Positions 7,741-16,848 of a stretch of 64,000 nt of DNA are shown here, piece after piece. The notes below the pieces were generated by a model, which did not search any database, was not told the DNA's origin, and was given only the letters and a program-made list of their open reading frames with translations. The DNA lies in the NCBI RefSeq assembly GCF_029193885.1, contig NZ_JARFVB010000003.1:310001-374000 (forward strand), given 5' to 3'. Position 1 is the first letter of the stretch. Each line of letters opens with the position of its first letter. Made by a program: the position numbers and the translations under genes. This stretch comes from Flagellimonas yonaguniensis (GTDB lineage: Bacteria; Bacteroidota; Bacteroidia; Flavobacteriales; Flavobacteriaceae).

Positions 7741-10062
7741 ATGAAACACATATTACTCATTTTTGGTTTCGCTGCTTTTTTTACTTCTCAAGCACAAACA
7801 GGAAACCTAAAAGGAAAAGTAACCGATCAAAACAACGCTCCCCTATCCGATGTTAACGTAGCACTTTCCAATACAAGTTTGGGAGCTACATCCAATACCT
7901 CCGGAACTTATCAAATCAACAATTTGGCTCCTGGATCCTACACGCTTACCTTTTCTATGGTAGGGTATGGCACACAAACCAAATCCGTAACCGTATACGC
8001 CAACCAGACAACCAATGTACCCGTTGTTGCCCTTAACCCACAACAAGAACAATTGAACGAGGTTGTAGTTGAAGGACAGAACAATAAATATTTGGAAAGA
8101 GAACCTTCCACATCACTACGATTAAAGACCAATATTGCCGAATTGCCCCAGAATGTACAGGTAATCAGTGCCGACCTATTGCAAGACCAACAGGCAACTA
8201 GCATTATGGATGGTGTTATCCGTAATGTGAGCGGCGTGACCATGCTGGAGCACTGGGGGCATTTTGCCCGCATCAACATGCGCGGATTCCGTTTGCCCGC
8301 TTTTAGAAATGGCGTAAATGTTCAAGATACATGGGGTCCACTTTCTGAAGATATGAATACCGTTGAGCGTATTGAATTTGTAAAAGGCCCTGCAGGTTTT
8401 ATGATGACCGCAGGTGAACCTGGAGGTTTTTATAACGTGGTAACCAAAAAACCAACGGAACAATTTATAGCCAACGCATCTTTTTCTGTAGGTAGCTTTG
8501 ACTTTTATCGCGGTACCATTGATGTCAGCGGTAAACTGTCAGAAAATGGAAAATTATTGGGCCGATTCAACGCTATGTACCAAACCAGTGATAGCCACAG
8601 AGGAAATGAGGATGCTGCAAGATATGGTATAGCTCCTTCCCTAACCTATAAATTCTCCGATAAAACTTCGGTAACCGCAGAAATGAATCTACAACAAGCC
8701 GAATCGTATGTAGGTTCCGCTTATGTATTTGCACCTTCCAGCGCTGGCTACGCTAGCTTGGACAGAGATTTTAAATTCACCAACAACGACTATCCCGTAA
8801 CGGATATTCAAGAAGTTACCTTCTTTTTGAACGCAAAGCACGAATTCTCCAAAAACTGGAGTGTGGAAGGTCAATTGGCCTATTTAAGATATGATCAAGT
8901 AGGAAATTCCACTTGGCTATTGGGCTTGGAAGAAAATGGAGATGCTACCCGTTATGTTTCCAAATGGGACGCCCTTTCGTTAGGTAAATTTGGACAGGTC
9001 TATATCTATGGTAAGTTCAACACCGCCAGTATTACCCATAAGGTTATGGGAGGTTTTGACTATAGTGAGAAAAAATATTGGGCGGACTGGTTTGAATCCT
9101 CTGTAGTGGATACCACAACACCATTTAATATTTACAACCCTGTATACGGTGACAGTCCCGAAACCAATTTTGACCGCTCCACTTCGGTACAGTATAGAAA
9201 TGGTGGCACACCTTATGGTGCCAATACGGTAAGAGCATACTATGCCCAAGATGAGATAGGAATCTTGGACAACCACATAAGGGTTACCCTGGCCGGTAGA
9301 TACACTAACCTTTATACCATCGGTAAGACAGAAACCGATAACGTCTTTACCCCAAGGGCTGGTCTAAGTGTAGACATATCCCCTCAATTTACCGCTTATG
9401 CTTTGTACGACCAATCCTTTTTGCCACAAAGCGGTATCAATAGCGTAGGTGAAATCTTGAACGACCCTGTGGATGCGAAGGATGTTGAAGGAGGGATAAA
9501 AGCTAATTTCTTTGATGGTAAGCTTACTACCACCTTGGGCGTCTATAAAATCCATAAAAACAAAATTCTTGTAGGCGACCCTGCTTACCCTAACGATAAC
9601 TTCTCCGTGTATTCGGGCGAAATTGAATCCAAGGGTATCGAATTCGACGCACAAGGGCAGATTACCCCGGAATTGAACGTTATTCTGAACTATGCGAACA
9701 CCAATGTAGAGGACCAATCCGGTTCCCTTGTGGCCGGGTTTGCCAAGCACGTATCCAACGGTTGGGTCAACTACAATTTTGCCAATACATCCGTACTACG
9801 TGGATTCGGTGCGTCATTAGGATACCAATATCAAGTAGACCGTTCTACTTGGGCATGGGCAGCGGACGATACATCGGACCTGCCAAACTACTTTAGAATG
9901 GATGGTGCACTATCCTGGAAAAATGACAAGTTCAGGGTACAGTTGAACATCAACAATATTTTGGACGAGTACTTGTATTCAGGAGCCAATTACGGCACCT
10001 ACCTGTACTGGCAATCCGAACCTGGGATTAATGGCAGATTAACCGTAAGCTATTCCTTCTAA
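7741..10062 (+). CDS. TonB-dependent siderophore-type receptor with N-terminal CarboxypepD_reg-like domain
   Basis: The 773-residue outer-membrane protein has a signal peptide ending at SQAQ. A CarboxypepD_reg-like domain follows (GNLKGKVTDQNNAPLSDVNV, about 20-110). Then come the plug (ELPQNVQVISADLL, MDGVIRNVSGV, VERIEFVKGPAGFMMTAGEPGG) and a beta-barrel ending in the aromatic LTVSYSF. The plug sequence is typical of ferric-siderophore receptors. It heads an operon with DUF4198, two small membrane proteins and a PepSY protein, an arrangement known from iron-siderophore uptake in other phyla. The exact ligand is not visible. Confidence 0.92.
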   Translation: MKHILLIFGFAAFFTSQAQTGNLKGKVTDQNNAPLSDVNVALSNTSLGATSNTSGTYQINNLAPGSYTLTFSMVGYGTQTKSVTVYANQTTNVPVVALNPQQEQLNEVVVEGQNNKYLEREPSTSLRLKTNIAELPQNVQVISADLLQDQQATSIMDGVIRNVSGVTMLEHWGHFARINMRGFRLPAFRNGVNVQDTWGPLSEDMNTVERIEFVKGPAGFMMTAGEPGGFYNVVTKKPTEQFIANASFSVGSFDFYRGTIDVSGKLSENGKLLGRFNAMYQTSDSHRGNEDAARYGIAPSLTYKFSDKTSVTAEMNLQQAESYVGSAYVFAPSSAGYASLDRDFKFTNNDYPVTDIQEVTFFLNAKHEFSKNWSVEGQLAYLRYDQVGNSTWLLGLEENGDATRYVSKWDALSLGKFGQVYIYGKFNTASITHKVMGGFDYSEKKYWADWFESSVVDTTTPFNIYNPVYGDSPETNFDRSTSVQYRNGGTPYGANTVRAYYAQDEIGILDNHIRVTLAGRYTNLYTIGKTETDNVFTPRAGLSVDISPQFTAYALYDQSFLPQSGINSVGEILNDPVDAKDVEGGIKANFFDGKLTTTLGVYKIHKNKILVGDPAYPNDNFSVYSGEIESKGIEFDAQGQITPELNVILNYANTNVEDQSGSLVAGFAKHVSNGWVNYNFANTSVLRGFGASLGYQYQVDRSTWAWAADDTSDLPNYFRMDGALSWKNDKFRVQLNINNILDEYLYSGANYGTYLYWQSEPGINGRLTVSYSF

Positions 10063-10083
10063 AAGATAGAACAATTCATCAAT

Positions 10084-10109
10084 AAGGTCCTTGGACATAC
10101 AAGGACCTT
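10084..10109 (+). terminator. Intercistronic hairpin after the TonB receptor
   Basis: A perfect 10-bp stem (AAGGTCCTTG / CAAGGACCTT) with a 6-nt loop sits between the receptor gene and the DUF4198 gene. It has no T-run, so it is more likely a partial terminator or mRNA-stabilising element within an operon. Confidence 0.5.
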
Positions 10110-10123
10110 GAAAAGTAAATTAC

Positions 10124-10840
10124 ATGAAAAAAACAATATTATTTGTACTGTTCCTTTGTTTGAGTGCAATTACGGCCAACGCCCATTATTTGTGGATAGA
10201 GACCTACGGTACAGGAACCTTGGGCCAAGCACAGGAAATCCGTGTTCATTATGGAGAGTACACTTATGGTGTGATTGAAAAAGTGGATGGCGAAGCTTTC
10301 CCTTTGGTTTCCAAATTTACCCTTTGGGTAATTGCTCCCGATGGCACAAAGATCAAGTTAGGTACTGAAGCCAAGGAAGACCATTATTTGGCCAGCTTTA
10401 CCCCATTACAAAATGGCGTGTACACCATTGCTTTGAACAACAATGAAATTGATGTGATTGATTATACCCAATACGATTTTGGGATTTTCAAGACACATTA
10501 TCATTCCACCGCAAAAGTTCAGGTGGGAACCGATGGCGATACAAAAACAGTAAATCCTGATGGAATTGTGGTAAAGCAGTTGGAGAACGATGGAGAGGAA
10601 ATCAAACTTCAAGTGTTGTACAAAGGTGAGCCCATCTCTAAAAACGAACTTAAGGTCTATGTTTCCGACCTATGGTCCAAAACCTTGTATACTGATGAAA
10701 ATGGCGAGGTTTCCTTTGCCTTGCCATGGAACACCAAGTACATTGTTGAAACCACGACCAAGGAAGAAATTCCTGGCACCTACAACGGTGAGGATTATGA
10801 ATTTATTTGGCATTGCGCCACCTATTGCATAAAACAATAA
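10124..10840 (+). CDS. DUF4198 domain-containing periplasmic protein
   Basis: This 238-residue protein has a signal peptide (MKKTILFVLFLCLSAITANA) and starts its mature part with HYLWIETYGTG, the usual N-terminus of DUF4198 proteins, which are associated with metal uptake and thought to bind metal ions in the periplasm. Two beta-sandwich-like halves follow (FTLWVIAPDGTKIKLG; VLYKGEPISKNELKVYV...DENGEVSFALPW). It ends with CATYCIKQ. It lies inside the iron-uptake operon, 2 bp before the next gene. Confidence 0.75.
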   Translation: MKKTILFVLFLCLSAITANAHYLWIETYGTGTLGQAQEIRVHYGEYTYGVIEKVDGEAFPLVSKFTLWVIAPDGTKIKLGTEAKEDHYLASFTPLQNGVYTIALNNNEIDVIDYTQYDFGIFKTHYHSTAKVQVGTDGDTKTVNPDGIVVKQLENDGEEIKLQVLYKGEPISKNELKVYVSDLWSKTLYTDENGEVSFALPWNTKYIVETTTKEEIPGTYNGEDYEFIWHCATYCIKQ

Positions 10841-10842
10841 GT

Positions 10843-11175
10843 ATGGCTACTGGAATTTCCCTCCTCGCTTTTATAGCTTTTTATCTGCTGTACTGTTCAT
10901 CAAAAAAAATGACGACAATGGGGAATCTTGGTTTTGAGCAACCCATCGGTGCGCACAGAAAAGCTTCAAAATATGTCGGTTTGGCCCTAATGATTTTTTC
11001 ATTGGGGCTTAGCTGCTTTTACTGGGGCATTGGCTCGGGTACGTTCACATTTTTCATCATTTTGATGACAGTTGCCAGTTTGGTAATTCTCTTGGCACCT
11101 TTACGCTTATTGAACTATCGCCTTTTGGGGATCCTTTTTCTATGTTCCATTCTTTTTGAAACCTTATTGTTTTAA
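10843..11175 (+). CDS. Small four-helix membrane protein, DUF3325-like
   Basis: The protein has 110 residues starting MATGISLLAFIAFYLL. The ATG at 10843, 2 bp after the preceding stop, is preferred over an in-frame ATG 36 bp upstream inside the DUF4198 gene. It has about four transmembrane helices, with AHRKASKYVGLALMIFSLGL in the middle. Size, topology and place before a DUF3649-like protein and a PepSY protein match the DUF3325 partner in proteobacterial siderophore-uptake operons. The family call is by analogy. Confidence 0.6.
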   Translation: MATGISLLAFIAFYLLYCSSKKMTTMGNLGFEQPIGAHRKASKYVGLALMIFSLGLSCFYWGIGSGTFTFFIILMTVASLVILLAPLRLLNYRLLGILFLCSILFETLLF

Positions 11176-11178
11176 CCT

Positions 11179-11478
11179 ATGCCAGCCAACAAAAAATATT
11201 TGACCCCATCGATCTCGCAACGATTTGCCAAAATAACCGCTGCCATTTTGGGTGGTCTCATCGTGACTGTGTTGTTCCATATGGCCTTGGCCAGTTGGTT
11301 CAACCATGTAGCGGTCATCATTACCAGCACATTTTCAGCATTTGTGCTTTGGGCCGTTTTGATGGTTGTTGCTTTTTTGGGCAAAAATGGCTGGAAAGTT
11401 TGGGGCATATACCTTTTGGCCAGTTCAGTGCTCTTTGTCATATTCTATTTTGGAAACCAAACCAACCCACTTGTTTAA
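11179..11478 (+). CDS. Small membrane protein, DUF3649-like
   Basis: The protein has 99 residues with about three transmembrane helices. The pattern RFAKITAAILGGLIVTVLF, then VIITSTFSAFVLWAVLMVVAF and GWKVWGIYLLASSVLF, matches DUF3649 proteins, which sit next to DUF3325 and PepSY genes in iron-siderophore operons. It starts 3 bp after the previous stop and ends 3 bp before the next start, so it is translationally linked. The role is probably as a small subunit of a membrane complex with the PepSY protein. Confidence 0.6.
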   Translation: MPANKKYLTPSISQRFAKITAAILGGLIVTVLFHMALASWFNHVAVIITSTFSAFVLWAVLMVVAFLGKNGWKVWGIYLLASSVLFVIFYFGNQTNPLV

Positions 11479-11481
11479 ACT

Positions 11482-13053
11482 ATGGGAAATCGCATTTACA
11501 ATATATTGTTCCATACACACACCGTAAGTGGCATAGTTATAAGCGTTGCCCTATACGTTATTTTCTTTACAGGATCTTTCTCTTTTTTCAGGGATGAAAT
11601 CGCCAATTGGCAACGCGGACATTCCGTGAGTCAGGAAGATGCATTGCCAGGTAGCGTGGACAGGCACCTTAACGACCTTTCCAAAGAGTACGATTTGTAT
11701 GGACGGGATGTGGAACTGAGGCATTATTACAATGAAAGAAGCATTTCCGTCAACTTGGGCGCTTCCAAAGATTCATTGGCATCGAAGGAGAGCAAAGCTC
11801 CCGTATTTTTCTATTTGGACCCGGAATCCAAAACCAAAACAACCGATTATGCAAGCAATTACCATTTAGGGGAATTCCTTTATCGCCTGCACTTTTTAGA
11901 TCAAATCCCCTACCCCTATGGTAGGACCTTGGCGGGATTTGTGGCCTTCTTTTTCCTGTTTGCCATAATTACGGGAATCTTGGTGCATTGGAACAAGATA
12001 ATTTCCAACTTTTACACCTTCAGGCCGTGGGCCAAACTCAAAACCATGTGGACGGATGCCCATACCGCACTTGGTGTGATTGGATTTCCATTTCAGTTTG
12101 TATATGCCGTAACCGGAGCCTTCTTCCTACTCAAAGGTATTTTGGTACTTCCTATGGTAATGGGGCTATACGATGGCGACCAAAATCAATTGTACGAAGA
12201 TTTGGAGTACAACCACCCCGTTTACGAATTCCAGAATCAAAAAATGGACATCGCCATCAACTTGGACCAATATGTTTCGGATATGAAAGAAGAATGGGGC
12301 GATTTTAGAGTCACGGAAACTCACATTTTCAACTACGGCGACCAAAACATGCACGCCGCCATTAGCGGATATCTCGGTTACGATACCAAACTGAATGGTT
12401 TGGGCTACCGTATTTACAAAATTGCCGATGGCTCCATTGCACAAGAAAAAGTGCCGATTGCCCAAACCTCCTATTTGGACGGAGTGAAAAATATGATGTT
12501 CCGCCTTCATTTTGGCGATTACGCAGGTTATGGGTTACGAGTGGTTTCCTTTATCCTGGGATTGGTTTCCTGTTTTGTGATTCTGTCCGGAATCATGATT
12601 TGGCTCGTGGCACGTGACAAAAAAAACATTCCAGAAAAACGCCGAAAGTTCAACCAACAAGTGGCCAATTGGTATATGGCCACCTGCCTTACCATGTTGC
12701 CTGTTACCGCTTTGGAATTCATTATCGTAAAGTTTGCTCCCACAGTGAACATGGGCTTTCTATACCAAACGTATTTTTCGAGTTGGTTGGTGGCCACAGT
12801 GTTCTTCATCCTTAAAAAGGATATTACCTTTACCAATAAGTGGACTTTGATTACTGGTGGTATTTTGGGTTTGTTGGTTCCGATTGCCAACGGAATTGCA
12901 ACAGGCAATTGGATGTGGGCAGCTTATCAAAATGGGTATCAGCACATCCTTTTGGTGGATTTGCTTTGGTTGATTTTGGGAATTGTGTCGCTCTGGATAG
13001 CTTTCTTTAAACTGAAGACAAAAAGGTCCGAACTGATTCCAACCAAAGGTTGA
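11482..13053 (+). CDS. PepSY-associated transmembrane protein, putative iron-siderophore reductase/transporter
   Basis: This 523-residue inner-membrane protein has the PepSY_TM architecture. The first helix follows HTHTVSGIVISVALYVIFFTGSFSFF, with further helices at FVAFFFLFAIITGILVHW, LGVIGFPFQFVYAVTGAFFLL and VVSFILGLVSCFVILSGIMIWL, plus a C-terminal cluster. The histidines in the helices could bind haem. Such proteins, next to TonB receptors, are implicated in moving or reducing ferric siderophores across the inner membrane. It is the last gene of the operon; the convergent gene's stop abuts it with no gap. Confidence 0.8.
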   Translation: MGNRIYNILFHTHTVSGIVISVALYVIFFTGSFSFFRDEIANWQRGHSVSQEDALPGSVDRHLNDLSKEYDLYGRDVELRHYYNERSISVNLGASKDSLASKESKAPVFFYLDPESKTKTTDYASNYHLGEFLYRLHFLDQIPYPYGRTLAGFVAFFFLFAIITGILVHWNKIISNFYTFRPWAKLKTMWTDAHTALGVIGFPFQFVYAVTGAFFLLKGILVLPMVMGLYDGDQNQLYEDLEYNHPVYEFQNQKMDIAINLDQYVSDMKEEWGDFRVTETHIFNYGDQNMHAAISGYLGYDTKLNGLGYRIYKIADGSIAQEKVPIAQTSYLDGVKNMMFRLHFGDYAGYGLRVVSFILGLVSCFVILSGIMIWLVARDKKNIPEKRRKFNQQVANWYMATCLTMLPVTALEFIIVKFAPTVNMGFLYQTYFSSWLVATVFFILKKDITFTNKWTLITGGILGLLVPIANGIATGNWMWAAYQNGYQHILLVDLLWLILGIVSLWIAFFKLKTKRSELIPTKG

Positions 13054-13419
13054 TTATTGCCAAAAGCCCTTGTGGTTGACGGATTCCGCATCTTTGATGA
13101 CCGCCACAAAAACTTCGGCATCAATATCATCCAGGGTATGATAACGGAGCGAACGCATTACTTTTCTGCCCTCGGTGATCATTTTGTCCAAATGAACGCT
13201 AAGGTGTGCCGAACTCCAAAAGCCAACATCCACGTAGCCTTTTTTTCGGGAAGCATTGAAGTAGCAGAAAGGTTTCCCGTTCAAATAATAAAATGGCAGT
13301 CGGTATTTATATTTCAGTTCCAAGTTGGGAACCGAAGTCTCCACCAAAACCTGCAATTGCAGCAATATGCTTTTAAAAGGTTCTTCTTGATTGATGATAT
13401 AATCTTCAGCTGGGTTCAT
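13054..13419 (-). CDS. DUF1801 domain-containing protein
   Basis: This 121-residue cytoplasmic protein contains the DUF1801 core: LEVKY-like LELKYKYRLPFYYLNGKPFCYFNAS, then VDVGFWSSAHLS and GRKVMRSLRYHTLDDID. The family has a small alpha/beta fold of unknown function. Its stop codon directly abuts the stop of the convergent PepSY gene. Confidence 0.8.
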   Translation of the reverse strand: MNPAEDYIINQEEPFKSILLQLQVLVETSVPNLELKYKYRLPFYYLNGKPFCYFNASRKKGYVDVGFWSSAHLSVHLDKMITEGRKVMRSLRYHTLDDIDAEVFVAVIKDAESVNHKGFWQ

Positions 13420-13435
13420 TACAACAGCTTATACA

Positions 13436-14305
13436 TTATCTACGTTTGAATATCTTTTTGACCAACTTCATCAAAAGAAGCGCAACAAAACCAATGACCA
13501 ACCCAAAAATAAAATCCTTGAGCAAGGTCGGCAGGCTTGGGAACAGATGATGGAAAAATTCAATGTTATGGTTAAAGATACCCCCAGATACCAAAAGCAA
13601 CGCTAAGGTCCCCACAATGGACAATCCCTTGATTATTTTGGGAAGCGCGTTTACCAACACCATACCGACTTTGTCGGAGAAACTATCCGTTTCTTCATTG
13701 AGATTGATGAGTCGATAGCCATAATCGTCCATTCGAACAATCAGGGCAACAATGCCATATACCCCAACAGTGGCCAATAACGCCACTACGGATACTGTGA
13801 CAATCTGAACGGTCAAGGGTTCATTGACCACGGTGCTCAACGCAATAATGACAATCTCAATGGAAAGGATAAAATCCGTGATGATGGCCTGTTTTATCTT
13901 TTGCTTTTCCAGCTCGGGCAACTCTTCTTCGGGAATATCCATAGGGTCTTCCGCATGACCTTCCCCATTCCTGTGAAAAATATATTCATATACCTTTTCG
14001 GCTCCTTCGTAGGCCAAATAGACACCACCCAAAATCAAAATAGCGGTTATGGCCACGGGCAGATAGGCACTCAACAGAAATGCAATGGGGAGAATGATCA
14101 ACTTGTTCAAAAAAGAACCTTTGGTAATGGCCCAAAGCACGGGAATTTCCCTGCTGGACAAAAAACCCGTGGCCTTTTCGGCATTCACGGCCAAGTCATC
14201 ACCTAAAATACCTGCTGTTTTTTTTGTTGCGACCTTGCTCATGGTAGCTACATCGTCCATCAATACGGAAATGTCGTCCAAAACAGCAAAAAAACCTGAA
14301 GCCAT
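13436..14305 (-). CDS. DUF808 (YedI-type) inner-membrane protein
   Basis: This 289-residue protein begins with the family signature MASGFFAVLDDISVLMDDVATMSKVATKKTAGILGDDLAVNAE and has six to seven hydrophobic helices (KLIILPIAFLLS, AITAILILGGVYLAYEG, IIALSTVVNEP, FIFGLVIGFVALLLM). The cytoplasmic loop HRNGEGHAEDPMDIPEEELPELE is acidic. The function of DUF808 is unknown. Confidence 0.88.
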   Translation of the reverse strand: MASGFFAVLDDISVLMDDVATMSKVATKKTAGILGDDLAVNAEKATGFLSSREIPVLWAITKGSFLNKLIILPIAFLLSAYLPVAITAILILGGVYLAYEGAEKVYEYIFHRNGEGHAEDPMDIPEEELPELEKQKIKQAIITDFILSIEIVIIALSTVVNEPLTVQIVTVSVVALLATVGVYGIVALIVRMDDYGYRLINLNEETDSFSDKVGMVLVNALPKIIKGLSIVGTLALLLVSGGIFNHNIEFFHHLFPSLPTLLKDFIFGLVIGFVALLLMKLVKKIFKRR

Positions 14306-14398
14306 AGAAATCTTTTAAAGTTAGTGATCAAGTTGGAAGCAAAATAACTAAATCCAATCACAACAAACACGAAAAGCAACAAAATACAGGCTAAATTT

Positions 14399-14854
14399 CT
14401 AAACCCCTTCCATGGACATTAAGGTAGCTGCCCAAATAATTACCGAGGAGAAGAAAATTCCAATGGTATTTGCAGCAAAGGCTTCGCGTTTTTTCATTTT
14501 GAAGAGATAGGCGGCGATACTTCCTGCGTAGACCCCTGTACCCGGTAGAGGAATCATCACAAAGAGTACAATACCCAAAAAACCGAAACGCTGTATTTTT
14601 TTACCAGACCCTTTTTTGGCCCTTTGACCAACAAAAACAGCGGATTTTTTATAGAAACGCCATTTGATCAGATGACGGTTGATGTACTCCAAAAAGAACA
14701 TCATCAACGGAAATACCAGCACGTTGGCTACAAAACACACAATAAACACCAAGTACTCGTTTACCCCTTGGTACATCCCATAAGGAATGCCAACTTTGGC
14801 CTCTCCAAATGGCGATAGGCTCCACAATGCCGCTATTATTAAATCAATGTGCAA
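14399..14854 (-). CDS. Small multidrug export family membrane protein (COG2426-like)
   Basis: This 151-residue protein has four to five transmembrane helices. The N-terminal SLSPFGEAKVGIPYGM and the central VMIPLPGTGVYAGSIAAYLFKMKKREAF segments are the two conserved regions of the Sm_multidrug_ex family, related to DedA-fold membrane proteins. Despite the family name, a drug-export role is not established. Confidence 0.75.
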   Translation of the reverse strand: MHIDLIIAALWSLSPFGEAKVGIPYGMYQGVNEYLVFIVCFVANVLVFPLMMFFLEYINRHLIKWRFYKKSAVFVGQRAKKGSGKKIQRFGFLGIVLFVMIPLPGTGVYAGSIAAYLFKMKKREAFAANTIGIFFSSVIIWAATLMSMEGV

Positions 14855-14993
14855 AGTATCGAGGTTTTAAACCGGCAAACCTAGAAAGGAATTTGCATTC
14901 GGCAACCCTTTTCACACTTAAATATTTATTAATTGTGATTTTTGGTTTTGAAACACCCTTGGGGTCAACAGGTTAAATTTCAAGAAAAGTAAA

Positions 14994-15263
14994 TCAAGCA
15001 ACAGAGGAAAACGGGGATCCATTGATGGCCTGATCAAAATCCGGCAATATTTTACGGATGTATTCCTTGGGAGTCTTTTCCGAGATCGATACCCATTGTT
15101 TGTCGACATTGACATCAAAGTGAAAAGAGGAAAAGTCAGCATCCACATCCAATCGAGACAACAGGAATCGCATGATCCTTGGCCTGAGGCTGTATTCCAA
15201 ATCGATACAGGCACGTTTCATTGCTGGATTGTCATCTCCAGAAAACATCCAATTGAACTTCAC
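14994..15263 (-). CDS. Small conserved-looking hypothetical protein
   Basis: This 89-residue acidic, soluble protein (FNWMFSGDDNPAMKRAC, SRLDVDADFSSFHFDVNVD) has no recognised domain. It is the only sensible frame in the 14855-15343 gap. It lies on the same strand as its neighbours. No RBS or promoter stands out, so it remains provisional. Confidence 0.5.
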   Translation of the reverse strand: MKFNWMFSGDDNPAMKRACIDLEYSLRPRIMRFLLSRLDVDADFSSFHFDVNVDKQWVSISEKTPKEYIRKILPDFDQAINGSPFSSVA

Positions 15264-15343
15264 TTGCTTTCAAAAATTAGGACATACAATATACTAAAAA
15301 ACAACACATTACCAACTTTTGAGTGCTGTTTTCAGTCCTAAAG

Positions 15344-16549
15344 TCACTCTTTTCCGTCCACATAGTCCTGAAGATAGGCGTAGCGTGGTGTCAATTTTCC
15401 ATTTTGGGTCATACGGGCCCTTTCGAGTACACCGTCTTTATCGCTATCGAAAAAGGATGGAATCACATGCTTGGAAAATGCTTCGCCGAAACCAATGCTT
15501 GCATCCCTTGGCAATTCGCAAGGCAGGTTGTCCACGGCCATTACGGCAATGGCATTTTCAGCCTTAAAATCGGTCTCTGTTTCGGATTCGGGGTCGTAAC
15601 CATAAATGGGCTCTGCAATGGTGGACGGACGAATGGTTGAAGCTACGGGGCCATCGATATCACAACTGATATCGGCCACTACTTTTATTTTAAAGTCAGG
15701 CTGTTTTGCATCATCCCGTGTGTACAGATAAGGAGCGCCGTCGCCATAAAAATGTCCTGCAATATAAAAGTCGGTTACCTTGGCAAACCTGAAAAAGTCG
15801 GATTTGTAATCTTCTGGATTCTCGAAAAAGTCAGCTTTGTTGCCCTTGTTCCCATCCTTTCGCTTGACATACTGGGACACATCAATTTGACAATATACGG
15901 GCTCGTTGAAGGCTTTGGACAAATATTCGTTGGGAGAAACGTGCCTCAACCCCATGGCATCGAGCATTTCCTTGGCGCCATTGCCCACTCTCCCTTTTCC
16001 TGTGAGCAGTATTTTAATGTTGGGCAGTTGTATTTTTTTAAGCTCGGCAATCAAAGCTTGTTGGTCCAAAAGAGATTCCGCTTTGGGCAATTGGTACAAA
16101 TTGTACTTTAAACCATACGTCCTTAAACCATTGTAGGCCCCTACTATACCAGCGTAGCGACCAAAAGCCACCAATCTGCCCCCTTTGGCGTTGGTAATGA
16201 CCTCATGATCGTACAGTTCGATATTTTTGTCCAGTATGGCTCGGAGCAATTCCCTGTTGTACGGTTGCTTTTTTATGGTGTGGGAAAAAAAGAAATACTT
16301 TTTATTGGGAATCAATGCATCAATGGGAACTTCCTTTACGCCCAAGAGTACTTCGCAGTCCTGTATATCAGAGACCACTTGTAGCCCATTATCGGAGTAT
16401 TCTTTATCAGAAAAAACCCGAATAGGAGACGATTCCACTAAAATTTCGGCTTTTGGAAATTTGGATAGGACATTTTGACATTCCTCTGGTGATAGTACCA
16501 CCCTGCGATCGGGCGGATTTTTGCGTTCCCTGATGATTCCGAACTTCAT
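15344..16549 (-). CDS. NAD(P)-dependent oxidoreductase of the alanine dehydrogenase/PNT superfamily (saccharopine dehydrogenase-like)
   Basis: This 401-residue protein begins MKFGIIRERKNPPDRRVVLSPEE, the AlaDh_PNT N-terminal pattern. LLGVKEVPIDALIPNKKYFFFSHTIKKQPYN, GRYAGIVGAYNGLRTYG, a nucleotide-binding segment IKILLTGKGRVGNGAKEML and VVADISCDIDGPVASTIRPSTI follow. These fit the lysine-forming saccharopine dehydrogenase branch rather than alanine dehydrogenase. The substrate is not certain. It is a single gene divergent from the small RNA and ssrA. Confidence 0.75.
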   Translation of the reverse strand: MKFGIIRERKNPPDRRVVLSPEECQNVLSKFPKAEILVESSPIRVFSDKEYSDNGLQVVSDIQDCEVLLGVKEVPIDALIPNKKYFFFSHTIKKQPYNRELLRAILDKNIELYDHEVITNAKGGRLVAFGRYAGIVGAYNGLRTYGLKYNLYQLPKAESLLDQQALIAELKKIQLPNIKILLTGKGRVGNGAKEMLDAMGLRHVSPNEYLSKAFNEPVYCQIDVSQYVKRKDGNKGNKADFFENPEDYKSDFFRFAKVTDFYIAGHFYGDGAPYLYTRDDAKQPDFKIKVVADISCDIDGPVASTIRPSTIAEPIYGYDPESETETDFKAENAIAVMAVDNLPCELPRDASIGFGEAFSKHVIPSFFDSDKDGVLERARMTQNGKLTPRYAYLQDYVDGKE

Positions 16550-16612
16550 AGATTATTTTGGTATAATTGTTGACCAAAATAAGAGTAATAGGCAGGGTAA
16601 GCAAACTTTTTA

Positions 16613-16639
16613 TTGTTTGATGGATATGCGTTACCTTTG
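16613..16639 (+). promoter_or_regulatory. Promoter of a small structured RNA
   Basis: TTG (16613-16615) is followed after 16 bp by TACCTTTG (16632-16639), a perfect -7 element. Transcription should start around 16646, at the base of the RNA helix described next. Confidence 0.6.
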
Positions 16640-16645
16640 CCGACC

Positions 16646-16725
16646 GCGTTAGGGATAGAGGCAGGTACCGTGTACGGCCGATAGCCCGACCGAGATATTG
16701 CGAAGCAATATTTTGGTAACGCCCA
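16646..16725 (+). ncRNA. Small structured RNA, Flavo-1-like
   Basis: The segment folds as a multibranch RNA. GCGTTA (16646-16651) pairs exactly with TAACGC (16717-16722). Inside it GGGATAGAGGC opposes GCCGATAGCCC (GGG/CCC and GGC/GCC pairs). ATATTGC-GAA-GCAATAT forms a separate hairpin. A consensus promoter lies immediately upstream. The GTTAGGGATAGA...GATAGCCCGACC...AACGCCC skeleton is a recurrent structured RNA in Flavobacteriaceae that I associate with the Flavo-1 motif. The name is from memory, whereas the pairing is visible. Its function is unknown. Confidence 0.55.
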
Positions 16726-16785
16726 CACTTTGACTGCACTCGGTGCAGGCCAAGTTCTTTGATAAAAAAATGAGAATGCGTTTAG

Positions 16786-16807
16786 GCCCTTCGACTTCGC
16801 TCAGGGC
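16786..16807. repeat. REP-like short palindromic repeat
   Basis: GCCCTTCGACTTCGCTCAGG and the two following bases form GCCCT/AGGGC arms around a 12-nt loop. The element resembles the CTTCGACTTCGCTCAG repeats common between genes in Bacteroidota, and is related to the degenerate copy at 3419-3453. Confidence 0.5.
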
Positions 16808-16848
16808 ATAATTCAATCGCGCAAATTAGAAATTTGCTATCTCATTAC

